DNA from: Rugamonas fusca
GTDB taxonomy: Bacteria; Pseudomonadota; Gammaproteobacteria; Burkholderiales; Burkholderiaceae_D
Length of the DNA: 64,000 nucleotides
Reading direction: 5' to 3'
Assembly (NCBI RefSeq): GCF_014042365.1
Contig: NZ_JACEZS010000011.1
Location: 62,001-126,000 of the forward strand
The notes under the pieces were generated by a model. The model was not told the DNA's origin and searched no databases. It saw only the letters and a list, made by a program, of their open reading frames with translations. Of this stretch, positions 17,541-26,632 are shown piece by piece (the first letter of the stretch is position 1; every line of letters begins with the position of its first letter). Both the position numbers and the translations under genes were made by a program.

Positions 17541-18879
17541 AGCGGACAGCGGCCAGCGCCCGCGCCAGCGTTTCGCCCAGCCGCGCCACGATCTCGGCCA
17601 GGTCGGCCTCGGTGGCGATGAACGGCGGCGCCAGCAGGATATGGTCGCCGCGCCGGCCGTCGATGGTGCCGCCCATCGGGTACACCATCAGGCCGCACGC
17701 CATGGCTTGCTCCTTGATGGCGGCGTGCAGCTTCAACTCCGGCGCGAACGGTTCCTTGCTGTCGCGGTCGCGCACCAGTTCCAGTCCCAGGAACAGGCCA
17801 CGCCCGCGGATGTCGCCCACGTGCGGATGGGCGCCGAAGGCGCGCTCCAGCTGGCGCCGCAAGGATGCGCCGCGCACGGCCACCTGGGCCAGCAGATTGT
17901 CGCGCTGTATCACCTGCTGCACGGCCAGCGCGGCGGCCGCCGCCACCGGATGGCCCATGTAGGTATGCCCATGCTGGAACACGCCGCTGCCTTCGCGCAG
18001 GCGCGCCACCACGGGCGCGCGCGCCAGCACGGCGCCGATGGGCGCGTAGCCGGCCCCCAGACCTTTGCCCAGCGCCACCAGGTCCGGCACCACGTCTTCC
18101 TGTTCGATCGCATACAGGGTGCCGGTGCGGCCCATGCCGCACATGACTTCGTCCGCGATGAACAGGATGCCGTACTTGTCGCACAGGGCGCGCACGCCGC
18201 GGAAGTAGCCCGGCGTGGGCGGCACGGCGCCGCCGGTGGCGCCCACCACCGGCTCGGCGCAGAAGCCGATCACCCGTTCTGGTCCCGTCTCGATGATGCA
18301 CGCCTCCAGTTCGGCCAGCAGGCACAGGGTGTAGTCGTCCACGCTCTGGCCGGGCGCGCGGTCGCGGTATTCGTAGCAGGGCGAGACACGCGCCACGTCC
18401 ATCAGCAGCGGTGCGAAATGCTGGCGGCGCCACTCGTTGCCGCCCAGGGCCAGTGCGCCCAGCGTGTTGCCATGGTAGCTCTGGCGGCGGGCGATGAACA
18501 TGGTCCGTTCCGGCTGGCCCGATTCCACGCAATACTGGCGCGCCAGCTTGAGCGCCGTCTCGATCGCTTCCGAGCCGCCCGACACGAGGTAGACGTGATT
18601 GAGGTCGCCTGGCGCGTCCGCCGCCAGCCGGGCCGCCAGCTGCTCGGCCACTTCGGTGGTGAAGAAGCCCGTGTGGGCGTAGGCGGTGCGGTCGATCTGC
18701 GCGTGCATGGCGGCCAGCACGTCGGGGTGGCCGTGGCCCAGCGACGATACGGCCGCGCCGCCGCTGGCGTCGAGATAGCGGTTGCCGCTGGCGTCGCGCA
18801 CCAGCATGCCGGCGGCGCCGACGGCGGTGGGCGGCTGCTGGCGCAGGTTGCGGTGGATGATGTGGCTGGCTTGGCTCAT
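17539..18879 (-). CDS. Class III PLP-dependent aminotransferase
   Basis: A 446-residue fold-type I aminotransferase. Recognisable elements are GGSEAIETALKLAR (101-114, phosphate-binding), IADEVMCGMGRTG with Asp243 contacting the pyridine nitrogen, and ALGKGLGAGYAPIGA with Lys272 as the PLP Schiff-base lysine. This is the omega-amino acid/amine:pyruvate group; annotation as beta-alanine-, GABA- or diamine-type cannot be decided. GAGGA precedes the ATG. Its stop codon is shared with the palindrome at 17475-17540. Confidence 0.88.
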   Translation of the reverse strand: MSQASHIIHRNLRQQPPTAVGAAGMLVRDASGNRYLDASGGAAVSSLGHGHPDVLAAMHAQIDRTAYAHTGFFTTEVAEQLAARLAADAPGDLNHVYLVSGGSEAIETALKLARQYCVESGQPERTMFIARRQSYHGNTLGALALGGNEWRRQHFAPLLMDVARVSPCYEYRDRAPGQSVDDYTLCLLAELEACIIETGPERVIGFCAEPVVGATGGAVPPTPGYFRGVRALCDKYGILFIADEVMCGMGRTGTLYAIEQEDVVPDLVALGKGLGAGYAPIGAVLARAPVVARLREGSGVFQHGHTYMGHPVAAAAALAVQQVIQRDNLLAQVAVRGASLRRQLERAFGAHPHVGDIRGRGLFLGLELVRDRDSKEPFAPELKLHAAIKEQAMACGLMVYPMGGTIDGRRGDHILLAPPFIATEADLAEIVARLGETLARALAAVR

Positions 18880-19059
18880 GGCGTCCTCGTTGACTGGGCG
18901 GGAAAGGTGACAGCCGAGGATATACCGGAGTGGCTCGCGTCCTGTTGATATTTGCCGAGGAGTATGGTTTTTCCCGTGCGCCTGGCGATCAGCCGTATGG
19001 GCGCGCGAGACGGCGATCCGCTTGGGGCGGGCCAGATCGCGCGCGCCATCGTTGCCTGT

Positions 19060-20514
19060 TTATGGAGGCGGCATCAGGAAGCTGGACTGCGCGAGGTTGA
19101 ACAGGCCGGCGGGCAAGCCTGCGGGGTTGTAATAGTTGGACTTGTTCGCGTCGAGCACACTGGGCTGCCATGGCAGCGGCCCCGCATACATCAAATCCGT
19201 GGGACTGGTGTTGACATGGCCCCCGGCGACCTGGTTGGGCACGCCGTCGCTCGCTCCACCCAGCGTATGCACGATTTCATGCAGCATGGCGAAGTCCAGA
19301 TAGCCGGCGGCGGCCGAGGGGCTGGCCGCGAAATGATTCTGGTCGCAAGGCGTCACGCCTGCCACGTTGGCCAGGCCGTGCAAATACATCACCATCACCT
19401 GGCCCGCCAGGTAGGGCGGGCGTGGCGCATCGGCACACGTGCGGGGATTGCTGCCCTCGTAATACACGGTGTAGATCTTGCCCGCGCTGACCAGGCCCGC
19501 TGCCACCAGATCGGCCTCGATGGTGTCGCGCTTGCGCACGCCTTGCGCCTCATAGTCCGCGTCGCTGCGGGGCAGGCTGACGAAGGTGACGTCCAGCCGG
19601 CCGCCCGCCGTGTCGAATCGCAGCCGGCGGCCGCCGGTCTGGGTCGCCAGCCAGTTGTTGAACGACCCGGTCGAGTTGACCAGTTGGTCACTCAAGTCCA
19701 GTCGGCGGTCGGCCGTGCCGGCAGGCACGGCATAGACGACGTGTACCTGTGATCCGCTGGCATCGTCCGGCCGGTCCGTGCTGCTGCGGGCTAACGACAG
19801 CAAGGTGCTGTCGATGACGGCCTGGAACGCCGTCAAATCCGTGCCGCCGGACACCGCGGCCAGCATGGCCCGTACCTGGTCCGCGGCGGCCTTGCCGCTG
19901 TACGACTGTGCCAGCACCGTGGTATTTAACGCGGAAGTGAAGCTGGCGCTGGCGGCCACCCGCTTGTTGATCAGGGCCGCGTCCAGCAACCCTTGCGCGC
20001 TGGCGTTGACCAGCGCCGCCCCCATGATCGACAGCGACGCATTGGCGCGGCTTAATCCCTGGTGGTCGATCGCATCGATCCAATAGGCCAGGCCGCCGCT
20101 GAGCGGGGCGCGGCCCAGCACATTCTGGTAGATGGCCCGCACGAAAGTCTCGGTGTCGCCGCTGTACAGCCTGCGTGACTCGTCACTTTCCCCAAAGGAG
20201 TCGATCAGGGCGCGCACCCCCGCGTTGTCGCGATAGGCGGAACTGAGCTGCTGGATGTCGGTCGGCGCGCCCAGCGCGGCCAGTTGCGCTTCGAAATTCG
20301 GTAGCGCGCCGCTGTCGGCCGCACGGCCGAAATAGGCCAGATAGAGTTGCTGGACCAGTGGCCCATAGTCGGCCGCCGGGGCGGGCGCCGCAAGACGTTG
20401 GGCGCCAAGTCGTGATACGCGTGCCGTCGTATCGGGTGTGGCGTTGTTCTGATCGCCGCCGCAGCCGGCCAGCAGCAGGATGGCCAGGCCGGCCACCGCT
20501 CGGATTATCCTCAT
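19060..20514 (-). CDS. DUF4214 lipoprotein with metzincin-like protease motif
   Basis: A 484-residue lipoprotein: lipobox LLAGC, Cys18. Residues about 55-210 contain DUF4214-type repeats (LVQQLYLAYFGRAADSGAL, VRAIYQNVLGRAPLSGGLAYW), which occur in surface-layer and secreted proteins. The C-terminal half carries HEIVHTLGG at 412-420, a zinc-protease HExxH motif of metzincin style, with a possible Met-turn at DLMYAG (Met442). The usual third ligand position of metzincins is Ser here, with Asp423 and His433 as alternatives. A cell-surface metallopeptidase is likely but needs proof of activity. Confidence 0.72.
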   Translation of the reverse strand: MRIIRAVAGLAILLLAGCGGDQNNATPDTTARVSRLGAQRLAAPAPAADYGPLVQQLYLAYFGRAADSGALPNFEAQLAALGAPTDIQQLSSAYRDNAGVRALIDSFGESDESRRLYSGDTETFVRAIYQNVLGRAPLSGGLAYWIDAIDHQGLSRANASLSIMGAALVNASAQGLLDAALINKRVAASASFTSALNTTVLAQSYSGKAAADQVRAMLAAVSGGTDLTAFQAVIDSTLLSLARSSTDRPDDASGSQVHVVYAVPAGTADRRLDLSDQLVNSTGSFNNWLATQTGGRRLRFDTAGGRLDVTFVSLPRSDADYEAQGVRKRDTIEADLVAAGLVSAGKIYTVYYEGSNPRTCADAPRPPYLAGQVMVMYLHGLANVAGVTPCDQNHFAASPSAAAGYLDFAMLHEIVHTLGGASDGVPNQVAGGHVNTSPTDLMYAGPLPWQPSVLDANKSNYYNPAGLPAGLFNLAQSSFLMPPP

Positions 20515-20746
20515 TTGACCTCGTCATCGTTATGCCCGCCGCCGGCATCGGGCAACGCGCCATCAAAAAAATTTCACCAAAGCAATTATATGACAAGCGT
20601 CAATAATTTTGCATACTGATAACTTGCGGTGTTGTTCCGGTGGTATGACTTTATTGATGGCGATGTCTGGCGCCTGAACGGCCGGCTTGTCGTCTGGCGC
20701 TATTTGCGCGAATATGGGCCTGCGCTTCACAACAGGAAAAGATGCA

Positions 20747-21301
20747 ATGACTGACCGCCTTCCACCCATCGCGTTCGAGCGATTGAGCGCCGCCCAGCAG
20801 GTGGCGGCGCAGGCCGTGATCGACGGCCCGCGCGGCGCGCTGTACGGCCCGTTCGTGCCCTTGATACGCAGCCCGGAACTGATGGAGGCGGCCCAGCGCA
20901 TGGGCGAATACCTGCGCTACCGCAGCGCGATCGGCACGCGCCTGTCGGAGCTGGCGATCCTGGTGACGGCGCGGCAGTGGAGCCAGCCGGTGGAATGGGC
21001 CATCCATGCGCCCATCGCGCAGGACAGCGGCATCGCGCCTGCCATTATCGAGGCCATCGCGGCGCGCCGCCGGCCCGAGGGCATGACGGAAGACGAGGCG
21101 CTGGTGCACGACTTCTGCATCGAACTGCAGCAGCGCCAGCGGGTTGGCGACGACACCTACGCGGCCGCGCTGGCGCGCTTCGGCGAGCACGGCGTGGTCG
21201 ACCTGATGGGAATAAACGGTTATTACACTTTCCTGGCGATGGTGATGAATGCGGCGCAGACGCCCGCGCCGCCATCGCGCGCGGCGCCGCTGCCGGACTA
21301 G
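20747..21301 (+). CDS. Carboxymuconolactone decarboxylase family protein
   Basis: A 184-residue all-helical protein of the CMD/AhpD-like superfamily, with RSPELMEAAQRMGEYLRYRSAIGTRLSELAILVTARQW matching the family core. There is no CxxC pair, so it is not an AhpD-type peroxidase; related proteins are annotated as 4-carboxymuconolactone decarboxylase-like without proven activity. I start it at 20747, after AGGAAAAG; an upstream in-frame ATG at 20687 lacks such a site. It is convergent with the esterase gene. Confidence 0.8.
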   Translation: MTDRLPPIAFERLSAAQQVAAQAVIDGPRGALYGPFVPLIRSPELMEAAQRMGEYLRYRSAIGTRLSELAILVTARQWSQPVEWAIHAPIAQDSGIAPAIIEAIAARRRPEGMTEDEALVHDFCIELQQRQRVGDDTYAAALARFGEHGVVDLMGINGYYTFLAMVMNAAQTPAPPSRAAPLPD

Positions 21302-21329
21302 CGGCGGGCGCCACGCCGAGGCTTCAGTC

Positions 21330-21998
21330 TTAAGCCAGCACCTTCTTGAGCCACGCGCTGATGTGCACCACTTCCTCCTGGCACACCGAGTGCTGCATCG
21401 GGTATTCGTGCCATTCCACCTGGTAGCCCAGCTGCTTGAGCAGGTCGCGCGACTGTTCGGCGCGCGCCACCGGCACCACCGGGTCCATGCGCCCGTGCGC
21501 CATGAAGATTGGGGTGGCCTTGCTGGCGGCCGTGTGTTCGGCGATGGCCTTGTCGGCGATCGGCACGTAGCCAGACAGGCACATCATGCCGGCCAGCTTG
21601 CCGGGCTGGCGCAGGCCTGTTTGCAGCGTCATGGCGCTGCCTTGCGAGAAGCCGGCCAGGATGATGCGCTCGAGCGGAATGCCGCGCGCGTTCTCGCGCG
21701 CGATCAGCGCTTCCACCTGGCCTTGCGACACGCGCAGGCCTTTCTCGTCCTCGTGGCGACCCAGGTCGGTGGCCACGATGTCGTACCAGGCGCGCATCAC
21801 GTAGCCGCCGTTGATGGTGACGGGCATCATCTCGGCGTTGGGGAACACGAAGCGGATGCCGGGCAGGCCGGCCAGGTCCAGTTCGCGCACCATGGGCACG
21901 AAGTCGTTGGCGTCGGCGCCCAGGCCGTGCATCCAGATGATGGCGACGCTGGGGTTCGGGGCCGATTCGATGTCGATGGTTTGCAGCAGAGTGCTCAT
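21330..21998 (-). CDS. Carboxylesterase/phospholipase family alpha/beta hydrolase
   Basis: A 222-residue serine hydrolase of the small carboxylesterase (acyl-protein thioesterase-like) family. The triad is Ser118 in GFSQGS, Asp172 in HGRMDPVVP and His203 in YPMQHSV; the oxyanion region is WMHGLGADANDF. The start at 21998 is preceded by AAGGAAAGCC; the longer reading to 22097 adds 33 low-complexity residues. It is cytoplasmic (no signal peptide). It lies 104 bp after mogA on the same strand. Confidence 0.88.
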   Translation of the reverse strand: MSTLLQTIDIESAPNPSVAIIWMHGLGADANDFVPMVRELDLAGLPGIRFVFPNAEMMPVTINGGYVMRAWYDIVATDLGRHEDEKGLRVSQGQVEALIARENARGIPLERIILAGFSQGSAMTLQTGLRQPGKLAGMMCLSGYVPIADKAIAEHTAASKATPIFMAHGRMDPVVPVARAEQSRDLLKQLGYQVEWHEYPMQHSVCQEEVVHISAWLKKVLA

Positions 21999-22102
21999 GG
22001 CTTTCCTTGCTTTTCTTGCGTAAGAGGGGGCGGTGGCCAGTGCGCCGGCGGCCTGTACGGCCTGCGCAGCCCATGCCAAGGCGGCGCGCCGGCGCATGCG
22101 GA

Positions 22103-22711
22103 TCAGGTGGCGGCCGGGCGCAGCGCCGACTTGGGACGAAACGCCTTGCAGACGGCCGGATCGGTTTCCATGTAGGGGCCGCCGATCAGGTCCACGCAGT
22201 AGGGCACGGCGGCGAAGATGCCGCCCACCACGCTGGCGCCGTTGGCGTCCTTCAAGCCTTCCAGCGTTTCCTGGATGGCCTTGGGCTGGCCGGGCAGGTT
22301 CATGATCAGGGCCGCGTGGTCGGCCGTCTCGCGGATCACGGCCGTCTGGCGCGACAGGATGGCGGTCGGCACGAAGCGCAGGCTGATCTGGCGCATCTGC
22401 TCGCCGAAGCCGGGCATCTCCTTGCTGCCCACGGCCAGCGTGGCCTCGGGCGTGACGTCGCGCCGCGCGGGGCCGGTGCCGCCCGTGGTCAGCACCAGGT
22501 GGCAGCGGGCCTGGTCCACCAGCTCGACCAGGGTGGCCTCGATCAACGCACGCTCGTCGGCGATCAAGCGGGTCTCGACCCGGAACGGGGTGGTCAGCGC
22601 GCGCGTGAGCCAGTCGCGCAGGGCGGGGATGCCCAGGTCCTGGTACACGCCGCCGCTGGCGCGGTCCGACACGGACACCAGGCCGATCACCAGTTCCGCA
22701 TCGTTACTCAT
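22103..22711 (-). CDS. mogA: Molybdopterin adenylyltransferase
   Basis: A 202-residue MogA-type enzyme that adenylates molybdopterin before molybdenum insertion. The MPT-binding signature TTGGTGPARRDVTPEAT is present, with SVSDRASGGVYQD at the N-terminus and the GMPGF-like EMPGFGEQMR region. MogA length (about 195-200) fits better than MoaB. Its start overlaps the yjgA stop by 8 bp, indicating translational coupling. No other molybdenum cofactor gene is nearby. Confidence 0.87.
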   Translation of the reverse strand: MSNDAELVIGLVSVSDRASGGVYQDLGIPALRDWLTRALTTPFRVETRLIADERALIEATLVELVDQARCHLVLTTGGTGPARRDVTPEATLAVGSKEMPGFGEQMRQISLRFVPTAILSRQTAVIRETADHAALIMNLPGQPKAIQETLEGLKDANGASVVGGIFAAVPYCVDLIGGPYMETDPAVCKAFRPKSALRPAAT

Positions 22712-23306
22712 CGTCGTACTCGCCGTCTTCCCCGGCCACTTCGTCGCTGGCGGCCGGCTTGTTCTTCTTGGCCTCGACCTGCTTGAGGATCTGGAAAATC
22801 TCGCGGTAGGCCTTGGGCGGCTTGTTCTCGGCCTGCTCCTTGCGGGCGTTGCGGATCAGGGTGCGCAGGTGCTGCGCGTCCAGTTCCGGGTTCTCCGCCA
22901 GCAGCACGGTGAGCGCCTTGTCGTCGGCCAGCAGCTTCTCGCGGCGCCGTTCCAGCGCGTGCATGGCGGCCGTGTCGGCCTTGGAGGCGCCTTTCCAGCC
23001 GTCGATGGTCTTCTGGATCAGGGCCACTTCGGCCTCGTCCAGCGTGCGCATCTTCTTGCCCACGAACTGCATCTGGCGGCGCCGGCCTTCGTGGTTGGTG
23101 ATGGTCTGGCATTCGAGGATGGCGTCGCGCACGTCCTCGGGCATGGGCACGCGCTTGACGCGGTCGCGCGGCTCGGCCACCAGCGCCTCGCCCAGTTCCT
23201 GCAGCGCGTTCATCTGGCGCTTGAGCTCCGATTTGGATGGGCGTTCGTATTCCTGCTCGAACTCGGATGATTGGTAGCCGACGGCACCGCGGTTAGGATT
23301 TACCAT
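22704..23306 (-). CDS. yjgA: Ribosome biogenesis factor YjgA/DarP (DUF615)
   Basis: A 200-residue basic helical protein that in E. coli associates with 50S ribosomal precursors. The family signature is present: PSKSELKRQMNALQELGEAL near the N-terminus and the following LP(M)PEDVRDAI, RRRQMQFVGKKMR. The acidic C-terminal tail is longer than in E. coli. It overlaps mogA and is divergent from pmbA across a 95-bp promoter region, an arrangement common in proteobacteria. Confidence 0.9.
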   Translation of the reverse strand: MVNPNRGAVGYQSSEFEQEYERPSKSELKRQMNALQELGEALVAEPRDRVKRVPMPEDVRDAILECQTITNHEGRRRQMQFVGKKMRTLDEAEVALIQKTIDGWKGASKADTAAMHALERRREKLLADDKALTVLLAENPELDAQHLRTLIRNARKEQAENKPPKAYREIFQILKQVEAKKNKPAASDEVAGEDGEYDDE

Positions 23307-23401
23307 AATATTAACTTGCGGTTTGGCGCAAAGGCCGCCCCTATAAACTGTAAACGACTGCTATGATAACTGTTTTAGCGGTCATCCGAAGAAATCACCA
23401 C

Positions 23402-24754
23402 ATGAGCGACTCCGTTTTTACCCATAGCCAGGACCAATTGAAACAGCTCGCACGCGACGTGCTCGGGTACGCCCGCGAGAAAGGCGGCACCGATTGCGCC
23501 GTCGAGATCAGCGAGGGCAGCGGCCTGTCCGTCTCGGTCCGCAAGAGCAAGATCGAGACGATCGAGCAGAACCGCGACAAGGGCATGGGCGTGACGGTGT
23601 TCATCGGCCAGAAGCGCGGCAACGCCAGCACCTCCGATTTTTCGCCGGCTGCCCTGCGCGCCACGGTGGAAGCGGCCTACAACATCGCCTGCTTCACGGC
23701 CGACGACGATTGCGCCGGCCTGGCCGACGCCGACATGCTGGAAATGGCGCCGCGTGACCTGCAGCTGTTCTACCCCTGGCATATCTCGACCGAGCAAGCC
23801 GTGGCGCTGGCCCAGCGCGCCGAGGCGGCCGCGTTCGCCGTCGACCCGCGCATCACCAACAGCGAGGGCGCCGGCGTGCACGTGCAGCAGTCGCACTTCG
23901 TGTCGGCCAATTCGCGCGGTTTCATCGGCGGCTATCCCTATTCGCGCCATACGCTGTCGGTGGCGCCCATCGCCGGCAAGGGCGCCAAGATGCAGCGCGA
24001 CGACTGGTACAGCTCGGTGCGCGATCCGGCCAAAATGTCCTCGCCCGAGGCGATCGGCCGCTACGCCGCCGAACGGGCACTGGCGCGCCTGAACGCGCGC
24101 AAGATCGACACCCGCACCTGCCCCGTGCTGTTCGAGGCGCCGCTGGCGGCCGGCCTGTTGGGCGCCTTCGTGCAAGCCACGTCGGGCGGCGCGCTGTACC
24201 GCAAGTCCACCTTCCTGCTCGACTCGCTGGGCAAGGCGGTGTTCCCGTCCCACATCCAGGTCACGGAAGACCCGCACATCATCGGCGCCGTCGGCTCGGC
24301 CCCGTTCGACGAGGAAGGCGTGCGCACCGTCAAGCGCGACGTGGTCAAGGATGGCGTGGTGCAGGGCTACTTCCTGTCGACCTATTCGGCCCGCAAGCTG
24401 GGCATGAAAACGACGGGCAACGCGGGCGGTTCCCACAACCTGTCGCTCACTTCGTCCAATACAAAACCGTCGGACGACTTCGTCGCCATGTTGAAGAAGA
24501 TGGGCACCGGCCTGCTGGTGACGGAGCTCATGGGCCAGGGCACCAACTACGTGACGGGCGATTATTCGCGCGGCGCCTCCGGCTACTGGGTCGAGAATGG
24601 CGTAATCCAGTATCCGGTCGAGGAGATCACCATCGCCGGCAACATGAAGGACATGCTGGCCCAGATCGTGGCCGTGGGCGCCGATGTGCTGGTGCGCGGC
24701 ACCAAGCAGACTGGCTCCATCCTGATCGAGAAGATGGTGGTGGCCGGCGCCTGA
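23402..24754 (+). CDS. pmbA: Metalloprotease-related protein PmbA (TldE)
   Basis: A 450-residue subunit of the TldD/TldE protease pair, which degrades CcdA and matures microcin B17-type peptides in E. coli. PmbA/TldE itself lacks the metal-binding HExxxH; accordingly none is found here. Conserved parts include VRKSKIETIEQNRDKGMGVTVF and the C-terminal NAGGSHNLSL and GQGTNYVTGDYSRGASGYWVENG. The start at 23402 corresponds to family starts; an ATG at 23363 is an alternative. A good terminator follows at 24784. Confidence 0.92.
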   Translation: MSDSVFTHSQDQLKQLARDVLGYAREKGGTDCAVEISEGSGLSVSVRKSKIETIEQNRDKGMGVTVFIGQKRGNASTSDFSPAALRATVEAAYNIACFTADDDCAGLADADMLEMAPRDLQLFYPWHISTEQAVALAQRAEAAAFAVDPRITNSEGAGVHVQQSHFVSANSRGFIGGYPYSRHTLSVAPIAGKGAKMQRDDWYSSVRDPAKMSSPEAIGRYAAERALARLNARKIDTRTCPVLFEAPLAAGLLGAFVQATSGGALYRKSTFLLDSLGKAVFPSHIQVTEDPHIIGAVGSAPFDEEGVRTVKRDVVKDGVVQGYFLSTYSARKLGMKTTGNAGGSHNLSLTSSNTKPSDDFVAMLKKMGTGLLVTELMGQGTNYVTGDYSRGASGYWVENGVIQYPVEEITIAGNMKDMLAQIVAVGADVLVRGTKQTGSILIEKMVVAGA

Positions 24755-24783
24755 TCGCCCGTCGATCTGCGCCGCAGTGCAGC

Positions 24784-24812
24784 ACGGCCGCCTTGTGCGG
24801 CCGTCTTTATTT
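24784..24812 (+). terminator. Rho-independent terminator of pmbA
   Basis: An 8-bp perfect stem, ACGGCCGC (24784-24791) and GCGGCCGT (24797-24804), with a CTTGT loop, is followed by CTTTATTTT. It lies 30 bp after the pmbA stop. Confidence 0.8.
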
Positions 24813-24894
24813 TCGTTGCAAGCTTTCCGCACTACTCATACACTGTGACGTGCATCAGCGTTATGCCTTCACACACACAGAGGAGATAAACAGC

Positions 24895-25989
24895 ATGGAA
24901 CGTCGTTCCTTCCTGAAGAAAGCGGCAGCGGGCACGGGCGCCGGCGTGATCGCCGCACCGGCCCTGGCGGCCGACGCCCTGCCCACCATCAACTGGCGCC
25001 TGGCGTCGAGCTTCCCCAAATCGCTCGACACCATCTTTGGCGCGGCCGACACCTTCACGCGCCGCGTGCACCAGCTCACGGGCGGCAAGTTTAATATCCG
25101 CAGCTTCGCGGCCGGCGAGATCGTCCCCGGCCTGCAGGTGATGGACGCGGTGCAGGCGGGCACGGTGGAGATGGGCCACAGCGCCTCGTACTACTACTTC
25201 GGCAAGGACGCTACCTTCGCCTTCGACTGCGCCGTGCCGTTCGGCCTCACGTCGCGCCAGCACACGGCCTGGTTCGACCAGGGCGGCGGGCGTGACCTGA
25301 CGCGCGAGTTCTTCAAGGGCTACGGCATCATCAACTTCCTGGGCGGGAATTCGGGCACCCAGATGGGCGGCTGGTTCCGCAAGGAAGTCAAGACCGTGGC
25401 CGACCTGAAGGGCACCAAGATGCGCATCGGCGGCTTTGCCGGCAAGGTGATGGAGCGCCTGGGCCTGGTGCCGCAGCAGCTGGCCGGTGGCGACATCTAC
25501 CCGGCGCTGGAAAAGGGCACCATCGACGCGGCCGAGTGGGTCGGCCCGTACGACGACGAAAAGCTGGGCTTCTACAAGGTGGCGCCGTACTACTACGCGC
25601 CGGGCTGGTGGGAGGCGGGCGCCAATTTCTCGTTCTACGTCGGCATCAAGGAATGGGAAAAGCTGCCCAAGGAATACCAGGCCGCGCTGGAAGTGGCGAC
25701 CTATGAGGCGCACGTGGTGATGCAGGCCGAGTACGACGCCAAGAACCCGGTGGCGCTGGCGCGCCTGCTGAAGAACGGCGTCAAGCTGCGCAACTTCCCG
25801 AAAGACACGATGGACGCGTGCTACAAGGCGGCCAACGACGTGATGAACGAGGAAGCGGCCAAGAACGCCAAGTTCAAGAAGATCTACGAGCCGTGGAAGC
25901 GCTTCCGCCAGGACCAGAACCAGTGGGCCTCGGTGGCCGAGGCGACCATGCAGAACTACCTGATCAGCGCCGGCCGCGGCGGCCGTTAA
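24895..25989 (+). CDS. TRAP transporter substrate-binding protein (DctP family), copy 1
   Basis: A 364-residue periplasmic solute-binding protein of TRAP transporters. The N-terminus MERRSFLKKAAAG is a twin-arginine export signal, ending near ALAAD. The body matches the DctP branch often called mannitol/chloroaromatic or 2-oxo acid binding, with conserved AGEIVPGLQVMDAVQAGTVEMG and KGTIDAAEWVGPYDD. AGGAG precedes the ATG at 24895. No DctQ or DctM membrane genes are adjacent. A near-twin lies at 34039-35124, sharing long identical blocks including almost the whole C-terminus. Confidence 0.88.
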   Translation: MERRSFLKKAAAGTGAGVIAAPALAADALPTINWRLASSFPKSLDTIFGAADTFTRRVHQLTGGKFNIRSFAAGEIVPGLQVMDAVQAGTVEMGHSASYYYFGKDATFAFDCAVPFGLTSRQHTAWFDQGGGRDLTREFFKGYGIINFLGGNSGTQMGGWFRKEVKTVADLKGTKMRIGGFAGKVMERLGLVPQQLAGGDIYPALEKGTIDAAEWVGPYDDEKLGFYKVAPYYYAPGWWEAGANFSFYVGIKEWEKLPKEYQAALEVATYEAHVVMQAEYDAKNPVALARLLKNGVKLRNFPKDTMDACYKAANDVMNEEAAKNAKFKKIYEPWKRFRQDQNQWASVAEATMQNYLISAGRGGR

Positions 25990-26002
25990 GCCCGCAATGA
26001 AC

Positions 26003-26049
26003 AATTGGGGACGTGGCACATTATCCCGGTGTGTGCTACGTCCCCATTT
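26003..26049. repeat. REP-like palindrome, GGGGACGTNNCAC family, copy 3 (degenerate)
   Basis: Arms AATTGGGGACGTGGCACA (26003-26020) and TGTGCTACGTCCCCATTT (26032-26049) pair with two mismatches around an 11-base loop. The core GGGGACGT-N-GCACA is a variant of the copies at 1771 and 17475. It lies 13 bp after the TRAP binding protein stop and may serve as its transcript end. Confidence 0.7.
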
Positions 26050-26169
26050 GTTTTTACGTAGTGTCCCTTATTGAAGCGCGGCGGCATACGGGGCGATACT
26101 GGTAGTTTTCCCGCCAGAAAACTTGTTGATTTTATTATTCGGCGGTTCACCATCAACGGAGATATCAAC

Positions 26170-26628
26170 ATGCGCAAATTCATTTCGGCATTCCTGGTCA
26201 GCGCGCTGTGCCTGGTCAGCAACTGCTACGCGGAAGAACACGGGACGGCCGAGCAGGCCGTGCAGATGGTGCACAAGGTGATCGCCGCCATCAAGGCCAA
26301 TGGCCGCGACAAGACCATCGCGGAGATCAATACCCTCAGCCCCACCTATCGCGACCGCGACCTGTACGTGACCATCATGGACTTGAAGGGCGTGGAACTG
26401 GCCCATGGCGCCAACAAGCGCATGCAGGGCGTGAACCTGATCGACATCAAGGACCAGGATGGCAAGCTGTATATCCGCGAGCGCCTGGAAATGGCCAAGA
26501 CCAAGGGCAAGGGCTGGCAGGACTACAAGTTCGTCAATCCCATCTCCAAGGAACTGGAGCCGAAGTCCATGTATTTCGAAAAATACGAAGACCTGATCGT
26601 CAGCTGCGGCATCTACAAGGACAAGTAA
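26170..26628 (+). CDS. Secreted stand-alone Cache-domain protein, copy 2
   Basis: A 152-residue periplasmic protein with a signal peptide (MRKFISAFLVSALCLVSNCYA) and a single Cache domain (YRDRDLYVTIMDLKGVELAHG, GVNLIDIKDQDGKLY, GKGWQDYKFVNPISKELEPK). GGAG precedes the ATG at 26170. It is a diverged paralogue of the protein at 12247-12714, keeping GKGW-DY--NP and the terminal GIYK. Unlike that copy it has no chemoreceptor gene next to it; it follows the TRAP binding protein and is convergent with a lipoprotein hydrolase gene 4 bp away. Confidence 0.8.
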   Translation: MRKFISAFLVSALCLVSNCYAEEHGTAEQAVQMVHKVIAAIKANGRDKTIAEINTLSPTYRDRDLYVTIMDLKGVELAHGANKRMQGVNLIDIKDQDGKLYIRERLEMAKTKGKGWQDYKFVNPISKELEPKSMYFEKYEDLIVSCGIYKDK

Positions 26629-26632
26629 GCAT

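Noticed and set aside
18952..19752. A 266-codon plus-strand frame opposite the DUF4214 lipoprotein
   Set aside because: Starts without a ribosome-binding site and covers the metal motif region of the real gene on the other strand.
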